Assembly: GCF_000757885.1 (NCBI RefSeq)
Contig: NZ_JQCR01000003.1
Location: 1,984,001-2,048,000, forward strand
Direction: 5' to 3'
DNA from: Paenibacillus wynnii
Lineage (GTDB): Bacteria; Bacillota; Bacilli; Paenibacillales; Paenibacillaceae
Length of the DNA: 64,000 bases
The notes below the pieces were generated by a model. It did no database searches and was not told the DNA's origin. It saw only the letters and a program-made list of their open reading frames with translations. The position numbers were made by a program, and so were the translations under genes. Positions 25,967 through 34,658 of this stretch are shown piece after piece (position 1 is the stretch's first letter; every line of letters starts with the position of its first letter).

Positions 25967-27388
25967 TTACATTCCGATAGCTTTTCCGTCTACAGCCAGC
26001 ATCGCCTCACCGATAATCTCGGATAATGTTGGATGGGCATGAATAGCCTCGCCGACTTCCCAAGGCGTTGCATCCAAGATTTGAGCTAACGCGGCTTCAC
26101 CGATAAGATCAGTAACATGCGGGCCAATCATCTGTACGCCGAGAATATCACCGCTGCTGCGATCTGCTACCACTTTTACAAAACCATCCTTCATTCCGTA
26201 TACAATCGCTTTGCCGATCGCGGAGAAAGGGAACTTGCCTGTCACTACATCATGCCCCAGTGCCTTGGCCTCTTTCTCAGCATAACCCACACTGGCAACC
26301 TCCGGTCGCGAATAGACACAGCGAGGGACCAGATGGGTATGATACGGATGAAGTTTTTCGCCCGCCAAATGGTTCACCGCTCTTATCCCTTCATGACTGG
26401 CTGCATGCGCCAGTTGAAGGCCTCCTATGCAATCTCCGATGGCATAGATATGAGGCTCATTCGTCTGCATATTATCATTCACAGATATGATGCCCTTCTC
26501 GAAACGAATGTCTGTATTCTCCAGACCTATATTCTCGATATTAGCTTGTCTACCTACGGAAACCAACAGCTTCGCTGCTGACAGCGTTTGGCTTTGTTCC
26601 CCTTTTCGAGCCTCTAGAGTAACTCCATCCTCGGTTACCTGACAACTGTTAGTGTCAACCCTCGTACCTGTCAACACTTTGACACCACGCTTTTTCAAAA
26701 GTCGAAGAAGCTCTTTAGCCACCTCTGCATCCTCGAACGGGAGCAATTGTTCTTCGGCTTCAACAACGGTAACTTCGACACCAAAATCAGCCAGCATTGA
26801 CGCCCATTCCACACCGATGACTCCGCCGCCAAGAATAATCATGGAGGAGGGCAATTCTTCCATCTTCAAAGCTTCTTCACTGCTAAAGATCGCTTTACCA
26901 TCCGGAATAAGTCCAGGAAGGACACGCGGGCGTGAGCCTGTAGCAATGATTAAATGGCTGGAAACAACGTTCTCCATCTCTCCATCCTCCAGCTCAACAG
27001 CTACTGCACCGCTACGCGGCGAGAAGATGGAAGGACCAATAACACGGCCTTTACCTTTTACAACTTGAATCTTATTTTTCCGCATCAAAAATTGCACGCC
27101 CTGATGGAGTTGCTCCACAATCGCTTCTTTGCGCTGCTGAACTTTCGGGAAAACCAGCTTTACGCCGGAAGTCTCAATTCCATAGCTTTCACTTTCATTC
27201 ATTTCCGCGAATACCTCTGCACTGCGTAGAAGGGATTTGCTCGGAATGCATCCCCGATGCAGACATGTCCCGCCTAATTTATCCATTTCTATAATGACGA
27301 CTGACTTCCCCAGCTGTGCGGCGCGAATCGCTGCCACATATCCACCTGTTCCTCCGCCTAGTATCGCCACATCACATGATATTGTCAT
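25967..27388 (-). CDS. lpdV: Dihydrolipoyl dehydrogenase (E3)
   Basis: A 473-residue flavoprotein disulfide reductase. The FAD motif GGGTGGYVAAIRAAQLG is at the N-terminus, the redox-active disulfide in GGTCLHRGCIPSK (CxxxxC), the NAD motif GGGVIGVEWA in the middle, and the catalytic His in EAIHAHPTLSE near the C-terminus. I place the start at ATG 27388 (GGAGGG eight bases upstream); a longer reading to 27487 would pass through the promoter. It is first in the lpd-E1-E2 operon. Confidence 0.94.
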   Translation of the reverse strand: MTISCDVAILGGGTGGYVAAIRAAQLGKSVVIIEMDKLGGTCLHRGCIPSKSLLRSAEVFAEMNESESYGIETSGVKLVFPKVQQRKEAIVEQLHQGVQFLMRKNKIQVVKGKGRVIGPSIFSPRSGAVAVELEDGEMENVVSSHLIIATGSRPRVLPGLIPDGKAIFSSEEALKMEELPSSMIILGGGVIGVEWASMLADFGVEVTVVEAEEQLLPFEDAEVAKELLRLLKKRGVKVLTGTRVDTNSCQVTEDGVTLEARKGEQSQTLSAAKLLVSVGRQANIENIGLENTDIRFEKGIISVNDNMQTNEPHIYAIGDCIGGLQLAHAASHEGIRAVNHLAGEKLHPYHTHLVPRCVYSRPEVASVGYAEKEAKALGHDVVTGKFPFSAIGKAIVYGMKDGFVKVVADRSSGDILGVQMIGPHVTDLIGEAALAQILDATPWEVGEAIHAHPTLSEIIGEAMLAVDGKAIGM

Positions 27389-27438
27389 GATATGTATCCC
27401 TCCAATAATTACACATAAGTTCAACTTAACGTACCCTA

Positions 27439-27466
27439 TTGTACTCTCTTTTTCCCACAATACAAA
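27439..27466 (-). promoter_or_regulatory. Sigma-A type promoter of the bkd operon
   Basis: Minus strand TTGTAT (27461-27466), 16-base spacer, TACAAT (27439-27444), 50 bases before the lpd start. No -24/-12 sigma-54 element is seen, in contrast to B. subtilis where sigma-L and BkdR drive the operon. Confidence 0.5.
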
Positions 27467-27556
27467 ACCTATAAATGTCATAGCCAAATGGACAATTGAG
27501 GGCTAAAGCGTTATCATTAAATGAAATGAAAAGGGCTCAGGAGGGTAGGAATTCTT

Positions 27557-27862
27557 ATGAAACTGCTAATTACACGCTTTATTGCCATTCTAATTCTCGT
27601 GATTCCCGGCCTGTTTGCCATGAAGGGCTTTATCATGATGAAGGATGATGTATATAATTATATATCCATGCACGGCGATGATACGGCAACCCCAGTATTT
27701 ACCTGGCTTCATTTCGGAGGAGGACTGCTCCTCTTCGCAGCTGGAATGGCTTTTCTTGGCGGTTGGATTCTTACCCGGGACCGCAAGCGCAACTATGTCG
27801 GTCCTCGGTTTAAGGAGAAAAAGAAACCCGCACAAACTCAGCCGCCAAAGACAACCTCATAA
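27557..27862 (+). CDS. DUF2627 (YqzF-like) membrane protein
   Basis: A 101-residue protein with two membrane segments (residues 6-24 and 48-70) joined by a short extracytoplasmic loop, and a basic proline-rich C-terminal tail in the cytoplasm. It matches the DUF2627/YqzF pattern, and in B. subtilis yqzF also neighbours the bkd operon. Strong ribosome binding site AGGAGGG. Function unknown. It is convergent with the ABC exporter genes. Confidence 0.8.
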   Translation: MKLLITRFIAILILVIPGLFAMKGFIMMKDDVYNYISMHGDDTATPVFTWLHFGGGLLLFAAGMAFLGGWILTRDRKRNYVGPRFKEKKKPAQTQPPKTTS

Positions 27863-27867
27863 ATACT

Positions 27868-27907
27868 GACAAACAGCCTCCCTTAAGGGAAGGCTGTTAT
27901 TTTTTAT
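27868..27907. terminator. Bidirectional terminator
   Basis: AACAGCCT (27872-27879) pairs with AGGCTGTT (27891-27898), extended by CCTT/AAGG, followed by TATTTTTTATTTT. It serves DUF2627 on the plus strand and the ABC exporter on the minus strand. Confidence 0.85.
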
Positions 27908-29736
27908 TTTACGCCACCTGCAACCAACTCACTATATAACCCGCCCTGACGTAGAAGTTCCTCATGGGATCCCTGCTGGAGTAAGTGACCTCCTTGAAGA
28001 ACGAGAATACGGTCAGCCGCGCGGATGGTATTTAATCGATGGGCAATCACAAAGCTGGTACGGCCCTTCATGAGCGCTTGCAAACCTTCCTGGATCTTGA
28101 TCTCCGTAACCGTATCGATGCTGCTGGTTGCTTCATCAAGAATCAGCATGGCCGGGTCAGCCAGAATGGCTCGGGCAATCGCTAACAGCTGTTTTTGACC
28201 TTGGCTAATACCGCTTCCGTCTGTCGCCAGCATACGTTCATAACCATCCGGCATCCGCATGATGAAAGAGTGGGCATTGGCCAGCTTAGCAGCCTCCTCG
28301 ACCTCTTCGTCCGTAGCATCCAATCTTCCGTAACGAATATTATCGCGAATACTACCTTTAAATAAAAAAGTATCCTGCAGGACAAATGCCATATGCCCTC
28401 GGAGACTTTCGCGGCGAATAGAGGTAATATCATGGCCATCAATGGTAATCTGCCCCTCATGCGGATTATAGAAACGGGATAACAACCCGATCAGAGTAGT
28501 TTTCCCGGCTCCGGTAGGACCTACCAAAGCAATCATCTCGCCAGGCTTAGCCACAAAACTAATGTCTTGGAGGGTTTCAGCAGCTTCGTCATAGGAAAAG
28601 GATACTTCGGAGAATTCCACTTTTCCTTCCACGGTCTCCAGGGTTTTGGCTGCCCCTTCATCCTTCGCTTCGGTTTCTTCATCAAGAACCTCGAACACCC
28701 GCTCCGCACCAGCAATCGCCGACAGCAGACTGTTCCACTGATTCGCCAAATCATTTAGCGGACGGGTGAACTGACGCGTGTATTCCACAAACACAATAAT
28801 CACTCCGACCGTAATGGAGCCGTTAATCGCCAAGATTCCGCCAACCCCGGCGACAATCGCAAAGCTTAAATTGTTCAGTCCATTCATCAGCTTCGGAATA
28901 AACCCAGAGATTGCCTGCGCCCAGTAGCCCGACAGCATAATCCGTTCATTTCGTTCACGAAAACCCGTAATCACGCGTTCTTCCTGCGAAAAGGCTTTGA
29001 TGATACGCTGCCCGGATAAAGTTTCTTCAATGTAGCCGTTGAATTCCCCCATGTTCTTCTGCCGTTCCTTGAAAAGCGGGCCCGTCCGCCGCGTAATCCA
29101 GCGCATTCCGAAAGCCATCAATGGGACGACAATAAACGTAAGCAAAGTTAATATAGGGCTAAGCCACAACATTACAGACACTGTACCTACAAGCGTCAAG
29201 ATGCTCGAAAAAATCTGGATAGCGGAGCTATTGAATGTTGAGCTTATATTTTCAATGTCATTGGTAAGCCTGCTCATAATCTCACCCTGCTGGCGACGGT
29301 TGAAGAAGGAGATAGGCAATTTATGCAAATGAGAGAACAACTCCGTACGCATTCGGTATACGGTCTCTTGTGCGATCTCGATCATCCATATATTTTGCAG
29401 CCAGGAAGTCAATGAATTGAAGATATACACCAGAGCCAGCCCGATTAAAAATACACTCCACGGCCTGCCTCCCGCCCCCTCCAAGAAATCATCCACCGCT
29501 ACACCGATCAGATAAGGGCCGAGCAATGAGAGCATTGAACTTAGCACAACCATGAACAGAACAAGAGCCAATTTAGCTTTTCGCTTAGCGAGGTAATCCC
29601 ATATTCTTTTTAGAGTCCCCGACCAATCCTTAGCCTTAGATTTCGGTTTGCGCCCCGTTGCAAGCCCTATCTTTCCTTCTGCAAGTGTAATTTCGGGTCG
29701 AGGGTGACGAAAGGGTTCAAGTAATGCCTTAAACAT
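27904..29736 (-). CDS. ABC exporter, permease-ATPase fusion (second subunit)
   Basis: A 610-residue half-exporter: six membrane helices in about residues 50-330, then an ATPase domain with Walker A GPTGAGKTT, signature ISQGQKQL, Walker B AMLILDEATSSID and a conserved H-loop (VIAHRL). Here Gln replaces the second Gly of the usual SGGQ signature (SQGQ). It overlaps the upstream half-exporter by eight bases, typical for heterodimeric exporters such as BmrCD/YheIH/LmrCD. Probable role: drug or lipid export at the membrane. Confidence 0.9.
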   Translation of the reverse strand: MFKALLEPFRHPRPEITLAEGKIGLATGRKPKSKAKDWSGTLKRIWDYLAKRKAKLALVLFMVVLSSMLSLLGPYLIGVAVDDFLEGAGGRPWSVFLIGLALVYIFNSLTSWLQNIWMIEIAQETVYRMRTELFSHLHKLPISFFNRRQQGEIMSRLTNDIENISSTFNSSAIQIFSSILTLVGTVSVMLWLSPILTLLTFIVVPLMAFGMRWITRRTGPLFKERQKNMGEFNGYIEETLSGQRIIKAFSQEERVITGFRERNERIMLSGYWAQAISGFIPKLMNGLNNLSFAIVAGVGGILAINGSITVGVIIVFVEYTRQFTRPLNDLANQWNSLLSAIAGAERVFEVLDEETEAKDEGAAKTLETVEGKVEFSEVSFSYDEAAETLQDISFVAKPGEMIALVGPTGAGKTTLIGLLSRFYNPHEGQITIDGHDITSIRRESLRGHMAFVLQDTFLFKGSIRDNIRYGRLDATDEEVEEAAKLANAHSFIMRMPDGYERMLATDGSGISQGQKQLLAIARAILADPAMLILDEATSSIDTVTEIKIQEGLQALMKGRTSFVIAHRLNTIRAADRILVLQGGHLLQQGSHEELLRQGGLYSELVAGGVK

Positions 29737-31471
29737 GCTGAACCTCCTCCCCCAATTGTGATTTGTAGATGGTTCGATACAGTTCAGAGCTTACCATCAG
29801 TTCCTTATGATTGCCGCTTCCAATTAATCGTCCCTCATCCAGCAAAAGAATTAAATCCGCCGATGCTGTAGAACTGATCTTCTGGGTAATCAAAAACGTG
29901 GTACAGGACATTTCCTTCAGAGCCTTCAACAAAGCACCTTCGGTTACTGCATCCAATGCACTGGTGCTGTCATCAAGTATGAGTATGGACGGATTTCTCA
30001 CAAGAGCTCTGGCTATGGTTAAACGCTGTTTTTGACCACCTGACAGGTTAACACCCTTCTGTCCAAGCTTCGTCTCGTATCCATTAGGTAATTCTTGTAT
30101 GGTTTCATGAATTTGTGCCGCTACTGCAGCCTTCTGAATCTGTTCCAGGGTAGCATTCTCATCTCCCCATGCTATGTTCTCCCGTACTGTTCCGGTAAAG
30201 AGCAGCACTTCCTGTGGAACATAGCCAATGGCATGGCGCAGTCTGGAAATATCCATCTCACGGGTATCTATTTCGTCAATCCGAATAGCCCCGGTGTTTC
30301 CTTCATACAAACGTGGAATAAGTCCTACAAGCGAGGATTTCCCCGAACCGGTGGAACCCATAATAGCAATACGCTCCCCCGGGGAAGCTGTAAACGTAAT
30401 ATTCTCAAGAACAGATATCTCACTGCCAGGATAGCTAAAGCCAACCTTTTCAAATTCAACCTGACCCTGAATCGGTTTACTATGAATCAATGATGACTTC
30501 TGAGAACTACTACTTACGTCCGGTATAGGCGATCCCTCGGCGAATACATCTTCAATACGCTGCAAAGAGGCCCGTGCTCTGGAAAAGGTAACCACGATCC
30601 AGGATAAGGCTGATAAAGCGCCCATGGTGCGCAGTGAATAGTTGATTACGGCAATCGTTTCGCCCAAGGTTGCGTTACCTGTTGAAATCTCCAGCCGGCC
30701 AAACCAAAGCACAGCTAATATCCCTGCATTCACGATTAGCAAAATGAAAGGCATCGTTGTTTCCGTTAACCTTAGTGCAGAGATTGTCGTTCTCATCAGA
30801 TTTCCGCTAAAACTGGCAAAACGGCCTATTTCATGGCTCATACGTACAAACACACGGATTAACCGTATACCCGTCAAATTTTCCTGAATGACCCCGTTGA
30901 CACCATCCAGACGGGCTTGAACATTTCGGAACAATAAGGATGCTCGTTTCATCACCCAATATAGAAATACGGCCAGGATAGGAACCGTCAGCGTAAGAAT
31001 TAAGCCAAGCTTTACATGGACAACCAGCGCCATGATCACACTACCCATAACTACAAGCGGCACCCGCGTCATAAAACGCAAACTCATAAATATCGTATCC
31101 TGTAATTGGGATACATCACTGGTGAGCCGTGTAATTAGTGAAGAAGCAGCAAAACGGTTGAAGATTTCATAGGTGAAGGATTGAACTCTCTCATACAGCT
31201 TATCCCTGAGATCAAAGGCGAAGCCCTGGCTGGTATGCGATGCAAAAAAAGAGCTTAAGATCCCGGCGATAAAAGCAATTAAAGCGCTTCCTATTAAAAC
31301 GCTCCCCCACATCCATACCACGGAGGGGTTCCTGCCCTTAATACCTTCATCAATAATTTTGGAGATCAAAAGGGGTTGTGACAGCTCCACAGCCAGCTCA
31401 ATTAGCATCATAACTAGTGCGGCGACTGCTGCCACACGGTATTTTTTCAAGTAAGCAGAAATCAAGCTCAT
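29729..31471 (-). CDS. ABC exporter, permease-ATPase fusion (first subunit)
   Basis: A 580-residue half-exporter with six membrane helices (about residues 15-300) and an ATPase domain: Walker A GSTGSGKSS, signature NLSGGQKQRL, Walker B SILILDDSTSALD. The residue after Walker B is Asp rather than Glu, and the H-loop His is replaced by Gln (LITQKISS). These are the marks of the degenerate site of heterodimeric exporters, so the second subunit supplies the catalytic Glu. AGGAGG-like site upstream. The two genes form one unit. Confidence 0.9.
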   Translation of the reverse strand: MSLISAYLKKYRVAAVAALVMMLIELAVELSQPLLISKIIDEGIKGRNPSVVWMWGSVLIGSALIAFIAGILSSFFASHTSQGFAFDLRDKLYERVQSFTYEIFNRFAASSLITRLTSDVSQLQDTIFMSLRFMTRVPLVVMGSVIMALVVHVKLGLILTLTVPILAVFLYWVMKRASLLFRNVQARLDGVNGVIQENLTGIRLIRVFVRMSHEIGRFASFSGNLMRTTISALRLTETTMPFILLIVNAGILAVLWFGRLEISTGNATLGETIAVINYSLRTMGALSALSWIVVTFSRARASLQRIEDVFAEGSPIPDVSSSSQKSSLIHSKPIQGQVEFEKVGFSYPGSEISVLENITFTASPGERIAIMGSTGSGKSSLVGLIPRLYEGNTGAIRIDEIDTREMDISRLRHAIGYVPQEVLLFTGTVRENIAWGDENATLEQIQKAAVAAQIHETIQELPNGYETKLGQKGVNLSGGQKQRLTIARALVRNPSILILDDSTSALDAVTEGALLKALKEMSCTTFLITQKISSTASADLILLLDEGRLIGSGNHKELMVSSELYRTIYKSQLGEEVQHV

Positions 31472-31533
31472 ACCTTACCTCCGACCGGACAGCCAACTCT
31501 CCGTAATTTGTTATATATGAATACCCAATACCG

Positions 31534-31743
31534 TTACTCTTGCAGCGCATCCCGCAAACGGCTCGACATCATTGAGGACTGCGCAGACTTCACAGCAGCT
31601 CTTCGGAGCGCTTTGTTACTACGGGCCACTTCTGTTAAATCAGTCATCATTTCCGTAAGCAACGCCTGCACCTCCGGGGATAACTTCTCATCTTCTATTA
31701 AAGAATCGATGCGTTTTTTGTATTGACTCAACTTCTCTACCAC
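31534..31743 (-). CDS. Small helical protein of unknown function
   Basis: About 69 residues, highly charged and almost entirely helical by composition (KLSQYKKRIDSLIEDEKLS, EVQALLTEMMTDLTEVARSN). No membrane segment or known domain is recognised. GTG 31743 lies eight bases after AAAGGGAG; a longer ATG start at 31767 has no such site. It precedes the ABC exporter by 62 bases and may be co-transcribed with it. Confidence 0.6.
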   Translation of the reverse strand: MVEKLSQYKKRIDSLIEDEKLSPEVQALLTEMMTDLTEVARSNKALRRAAVKSAQSSMMSSRLRDALQE

Positions 31744-31925
31744 CGTAATTACTCCCTTTCTTACCATTCATTGAGCTCTATTATACCATCTCCATGAAAG
31801 AAGTTTTTAAGTTCTCTCCTATAACATGTTTTTACTGGCTTACGGTGTCAGGAATATGATACTGTAATAAGGTCGCCTTTTGGAGATAGCTATTATTTTG
31901 TCATTTAGGAAAGGACCGATGGACA

Positions 31926-32495
31926 GTGGCACAGTTGTTTTTTAGATACGGAGCAATGAACAGTGGCAAATCTATAGAAATTCTAAAGGTAGCCCATAAT
32001 TATGAGGAACAAGGCAAATCCGTTCTTATTTTCACCTCTTCTCTGGATGACCGGGACGAAGTTGGTTATGTCTCTTCCCGAATCGGACTACGCAAACAAG
32101 CTAGAGCCATAGACGAAAAGACGGACATCTACAGCATAGTCAACAATCACCAACCAAAACCTCATTGTGTGCTGATTGATGAATGCCAATTTTTGAACCG
32201 CGACAGCATTCTTCAGTTGGTCCGTATCGTAGATGAGCTGAACATTCCCGTAATGGCCTTCGGATTGAAAAATGATTTTCAGAACAACCTTTTCGAGGGA
32301 AGCAAATATATGTTAATTTACGCTGATAAAATCGAGGAAATGAAGACCATCTGCTGGTTCTGCGAGCGCAAAGCCACTATGGCCCTGCGTGTCGAGAACG
32401 GTAAGCCGGTTTACAGCGGCAAGCAAATTCAGATCGGCGGAAATGAAGCCTATTACCCCGTCTGCCGTAAATGCCACAAGAACCCTCCACTTTAA
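31926..32495 (+). CDS. tdk: Thymidine kinase
   Basis: A 189-residue type II thymidine kinase: P-loop GAMNSGKS (residues 9-16), the DECQF Walker B/catalytic Glu region (VLIDECQFL), a lasso-like region and a structural zinc site with CWFC and CRKC pairs. It phosphorylates thymidine to dTMP for salvage. GTG start with AAGGACC upstream. It is monocistronic, ending at a strong terminator. Its substrate is shared with the pyrimidine nucleoside phosphorylase at 8557-9888. Confidence 0.93.
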   Translation: MAQLFFRYGAMNSGKSIEILKVAHNYEEQGKSVLIFTSSLDDRDEVGYVSSRIGLRKQARAIDEKTDIYSIVNNHQPKPHCVLIDECQFLNRDSILQLVRIVDELNIPVMAFGLKNDFQNNLFEGSKYMLIYADKIEEMKTICWFCERKATMALRVENGKPVYSGKQIQIGGNEAYYPVCRKCHKNPPL

Positions 32496-32508
32496 TCAAT
32501 ATTTGAAC

Positions 32509-32560
32509 AAAAGAAAGCATTCCGCAGCCGAATCTATTGGAGGGAATGCTTTCTTTTATT
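32509..32560 (+). terminator. Terminator of tdk
   Basis: AAAAGAAAGCATTCC (32509-32523) pairs with GGAATGCTTTCTTTT (32543-32557), 15 base pairs with flanking T/A tracts. It overlaps the end of the frameshifted minus-strand gene that follows. Confidence 0.88.
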
Positions 32561-32812
32561 ATAACGAAGCCTTCTGCGCCACATGCTCATCATTCTTGCG
32601 GACATAGAGGTTATACTGCAGCATCGGCTTTCCTCCGAAGTCAGCACGTCTGTTCAGTTCCCGACTTCACCCTTGATTTTGGTTCGATGCGATATACCGG
32701 CTGCAATTATAGCACTCTTCATTTTAAAATATTGTGCCTGGTCAAACGTTGTGAACAGCAAGGTTCTTTCTGCCGGTACAAAGAAGCGAAATATACCTTT
32801 TAAAAAGCGCAT
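32559..32812 (-). pseudogene. Small DUF2007-like gene with a frameshift
   Basis: From ATG 32812 (GGGAGGTGTG upstream) the minus strand reads MRFLKGIFRFFVPAERTLLF, TTFDQAQYFKMKSAI, IAAGISHRTK and stops after KGEVGN at about 32659. One base out of frame it goes on as RRADFGGKPMLQYNLYVRK, NDEHVAQKASL and stops at 32559. The two halves read as one about 84-residue protein of a type common in Bacillales (T-FD-F/Y-FKV-K... QY-IYV-K-DEH-A), so a single-base indel near 32650-32662 is inferred. It could be a real mutation or a sequencing error. Family name is tentative. Confidence 0.6.
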
Positions 32813-32815
32813 ATA

Positions 32816-33343
32816 TCACACCTCCCTATTCAAATACCGCTCATGAATCACGTTCAAATGATGAATCACATGACCAATCAGTACACATATCAATGCTCTC
32901 ACAGAAATCAATGAGTCATTAGCAGTTCCTGTTCGGGTCCATGCCTCCTGAGGCAGACTTTCCAGCAATACCAGTGTCGATTCACGAACCAATTTATAAT
33001 GATCAATCATCTGTTTCAGAGTGAACCTGTCAAAGCAACCGGAATCCACATAGTCATTTTCCTCATACCCGGCAAGCGGAGTCTTATCTCCTCGGGCAAT
33101 TCTTAACAGACGGTAAGACATAATACGGTCATTATCTATCAGATGCCCAATGATCTGCTTAATATTCCATTTCTCCGGTGCATAGCGGTATCCCCCTTGA
33201 ACATCACTTAATTCTCCCAAAAAAGCAAATATCGCTTGTGACTGCTCTCTGAAAATAGCAACTAATTCACCGTTCTCTGGCACTAATGAGATATAATTAG
33301 CATAAAAGTCTCCATATTCATTACGATTTGGGCGCTTTTCCAT
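32816..33343 (-). CDS. DinB family protein
   Basis: A 175-residue four-helix-bundle protein of the DinB/YfiT superfamily. The putative metal-binding histidines are in IIGHLIDN, DHYKL and LIGHVIHHLNVI; WNIKQIIGHL is a typical opening. Members are metal-dependent and include bacillithiol-dependent transferases, but the reaction here is unknown. GAGGGGA precedes the ATG. It starts four bases upstream of the frameshifted small gene's start codon, so the two were probably co-transcribed. Confidence 0.82.
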   Translation of the reverse strand: MEKRPNRNEYGDFYANYISLVPENGELVAIFREQSQAIFAFLGELSDVQGGYRYAPEKWNIKQIIGHLIDNDRIMSYRLLRIARGDKTPLAGYEENDYVDSGCFDRFTLKQMIDHYKLVRESTLVLLESLPQEAWTRTGTANDSLISVRALICVLIGHVIHHLNVIHERYLNREV

Positions 33344-33404
33344 GGGCGAAATCCCCTCCGTTTACAAATTTTAAGAAATATTTGGTGAATAGTGCCATTT
33401 CCTG

Positions 33405-33433
33405 TTGTTGAATTTTATAACATTAGGTATAAT
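33405..33433 (+). promoter_or_regulatory. Sigma-A promoter of the agr-like operon
   Basis: TTGTTG (33405-33410), a 17-base spacer and a perfect TATAAT (33428-33433). Just downstream, GATTAA and TTAATC (33442-33460) form an inverted repeat that could be an operator or leader hairpin. The position means translation of the first gene must start downstream of about 33440. Confidence 0.7.
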
Positions 33434-33481
33434 ATTTGCAAGATTAAGAATAAATTAATCGGTTCATCGGGAGTGTATGCA

Positions 33482-34141
33482 TTGTTGGAATTTTTGCTCT
33501 TTATGTTGTTTTCCGTGTTGGAAAGTTGTGCTTTATTTTTTCTAGCCTTCAAGATTTTTAAGATTGATCTGTATGAAAAAGAAATTATATTTGCAAGTAT
33601 AATCATGGGGGGGTTCTCTTACGTCCTCCGCAATAATTATAATTTACCCGAAGTTGATGTCTTACTACAGTACTTACTAGTCTTTTGTTTTTTTTGGCTT
33701 TTGTTTAGAATCCAAGTATTCTATGCAACAATAATGACGGCCATGGCTTATCAGGCTTTTTTGTTAATTCAATCCGTTCTTTATTTATTGATGAAAATGT
33801 CAGGTATCTATGAACTTCAGTATCCCATATTATCTTTTGGAACATATCTTTTACAGTTCATTTCCTCGATATTAACTTTATGCATTGGTTATTATATAGG
33901 AACAAAGAGGAAGGGATCTGATTTTGTCCCAGACAAGCCTGATGGGAGCATTAACATCAGCGGCCGCGACAAAATTATGTTTATTTTAACTTTGCCTTCC
34001 CCGTTTTTTACATTGTTTATGTTATTTTCTGCCAAGCATTTATTTGAATTTTTCTCATTGATACCTATATTTTATGCAGTTCTATTGTTTGGATATTTAT
34101 ATCTCTCCAATAAAAAGGACCTTGATAAACATGATTATTAA
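33482..34141 (+). CDS. Multi-pass membrane protein of agr-like operon (putative receptor)
   Basis: About 219 residues with six or seven hydrophobic segments covering nearly the whole length, short loops and a short charged cytoplasmic tail (NKKDLDKHDY). No kinase, HATPase or other enzymatic domain is visible. The size and layout resemble the sensor half of AgrC without its kinase, but similarity is structural only. The likely start is TTG 33482 or 33485 with GGGAG eight bases upstream; the promoter excludes the longer reading from 33392. It overlaps agrB by 11 bases. I do not recognise the family; receptor role is inference from context. Confidence 0.6.
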   Translation: MLEFLLFMLFSVLESCALFFLAFKIFKIDLYEKEIIFASIIMGGFSYVLRNNYNLPEVDVLLQYLLVFCFFWLLFRIQVFYATIMTAMAYQAFLLIQSVLYLLMKMSGIYELQYPILSFGTYLLQFISSILTLCIGYYIGTKRKGSDFVPDKPDGSINISGRDKIMFILTLPSPFFTLFMLFSAKHLFEFFSLIPIFYAVLLFGYLYLSNKKDLDKHDY

Positions 34142-34658
34142 TCATCTCGCAAATAAAATATCGGTTTCAATTAAACAAGCAAATCCGGAAGAAACCAGTT
34201 CCATTGAAATCATGCAATACTCCTTGAATATAATTTTAAATACACTGCTAATATTGTTAGGATCTGTACTTATAGGCTTGCTGCTTGATAATTTAGCGAA
34301 TACTATGATATTTTTTGCAAGTATATCCATATTACGTATATTTTCTGGGGGTTTCCATCTAAAAACTGCGTCTGCTTGTAATGTGGTTACCATTTTACTA
34401 TGTACTTTAACTCCATATTTTCTTAACTTTAGAGGAGAGGTAGTTTTAGTAATAAATACTATCAGCTTCATAATTATGCTGCTCTTTGCACCCAATCCAG
34501 ACAAAAATGCTCAAATTCCTCTCAGATTTTTCCCCCACCTAAAACTAGCCTCAATTGTATTGGTTAGTTTTAATTTTATAATAAATTCGTCTGTCATCGG
34601 ATTGGCATTTTTTATCCAGTCCTTAACAGTAATCTCATGGAAGAGGAGGGGGAAATAA
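34131..34658 (+). CDS. agrB: AgrB-like accessory gene regulator peptidase
   Basis: A 175-residue membrane cysteine endopeptidase that cleaves the C-terminus of the AgrD propeptide and forms the cyclic peptide. The catalytic pair is visible: His76 in RIFSGGFHLKTAS and Cys83, seven residues apart as in S. aureus AgrB (His77, Cys84). Four or more membrane helices follow. ATG 34131 overlaps the upstream membrane protein; the AAGGA site is eleven bases away, so coupling is likely. It overlaps the next gene by one base. Composition is AT-rich compared with the flanking core genes, suggesting horizontal acquisition. Confidence 0.88.
   Translation: MIINHLANKISVSIKQANPEETSSIEIMQYSLNIILNTLLILLGSVLIGLLLDNLANTMIFFASISILRIFSGGFHLKTASACNVVTILLCTLTPYFLNFRGEVVLVINTISFIIMLLFAPNPDKNAQIPLRFFPHLKLASIVLVSFNFIINSSVIGLAFFIQSLTVISWKRRGK

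Noticed and set aside
32537..32846. Plus-strand short frames after tdk
   Set aside because: They lie opposite the frameshifted DUF2007-like gene, whose minus-strand reading has a start site and family-like sequence.
33392..33481. Upstream extension of the agr-operon membrane protein to GTG 33392
   Set aside because: The extension covers the TTGTTG/TATAAT promoter and lacks a ribosome binding site, so it is not translated from this promoter.
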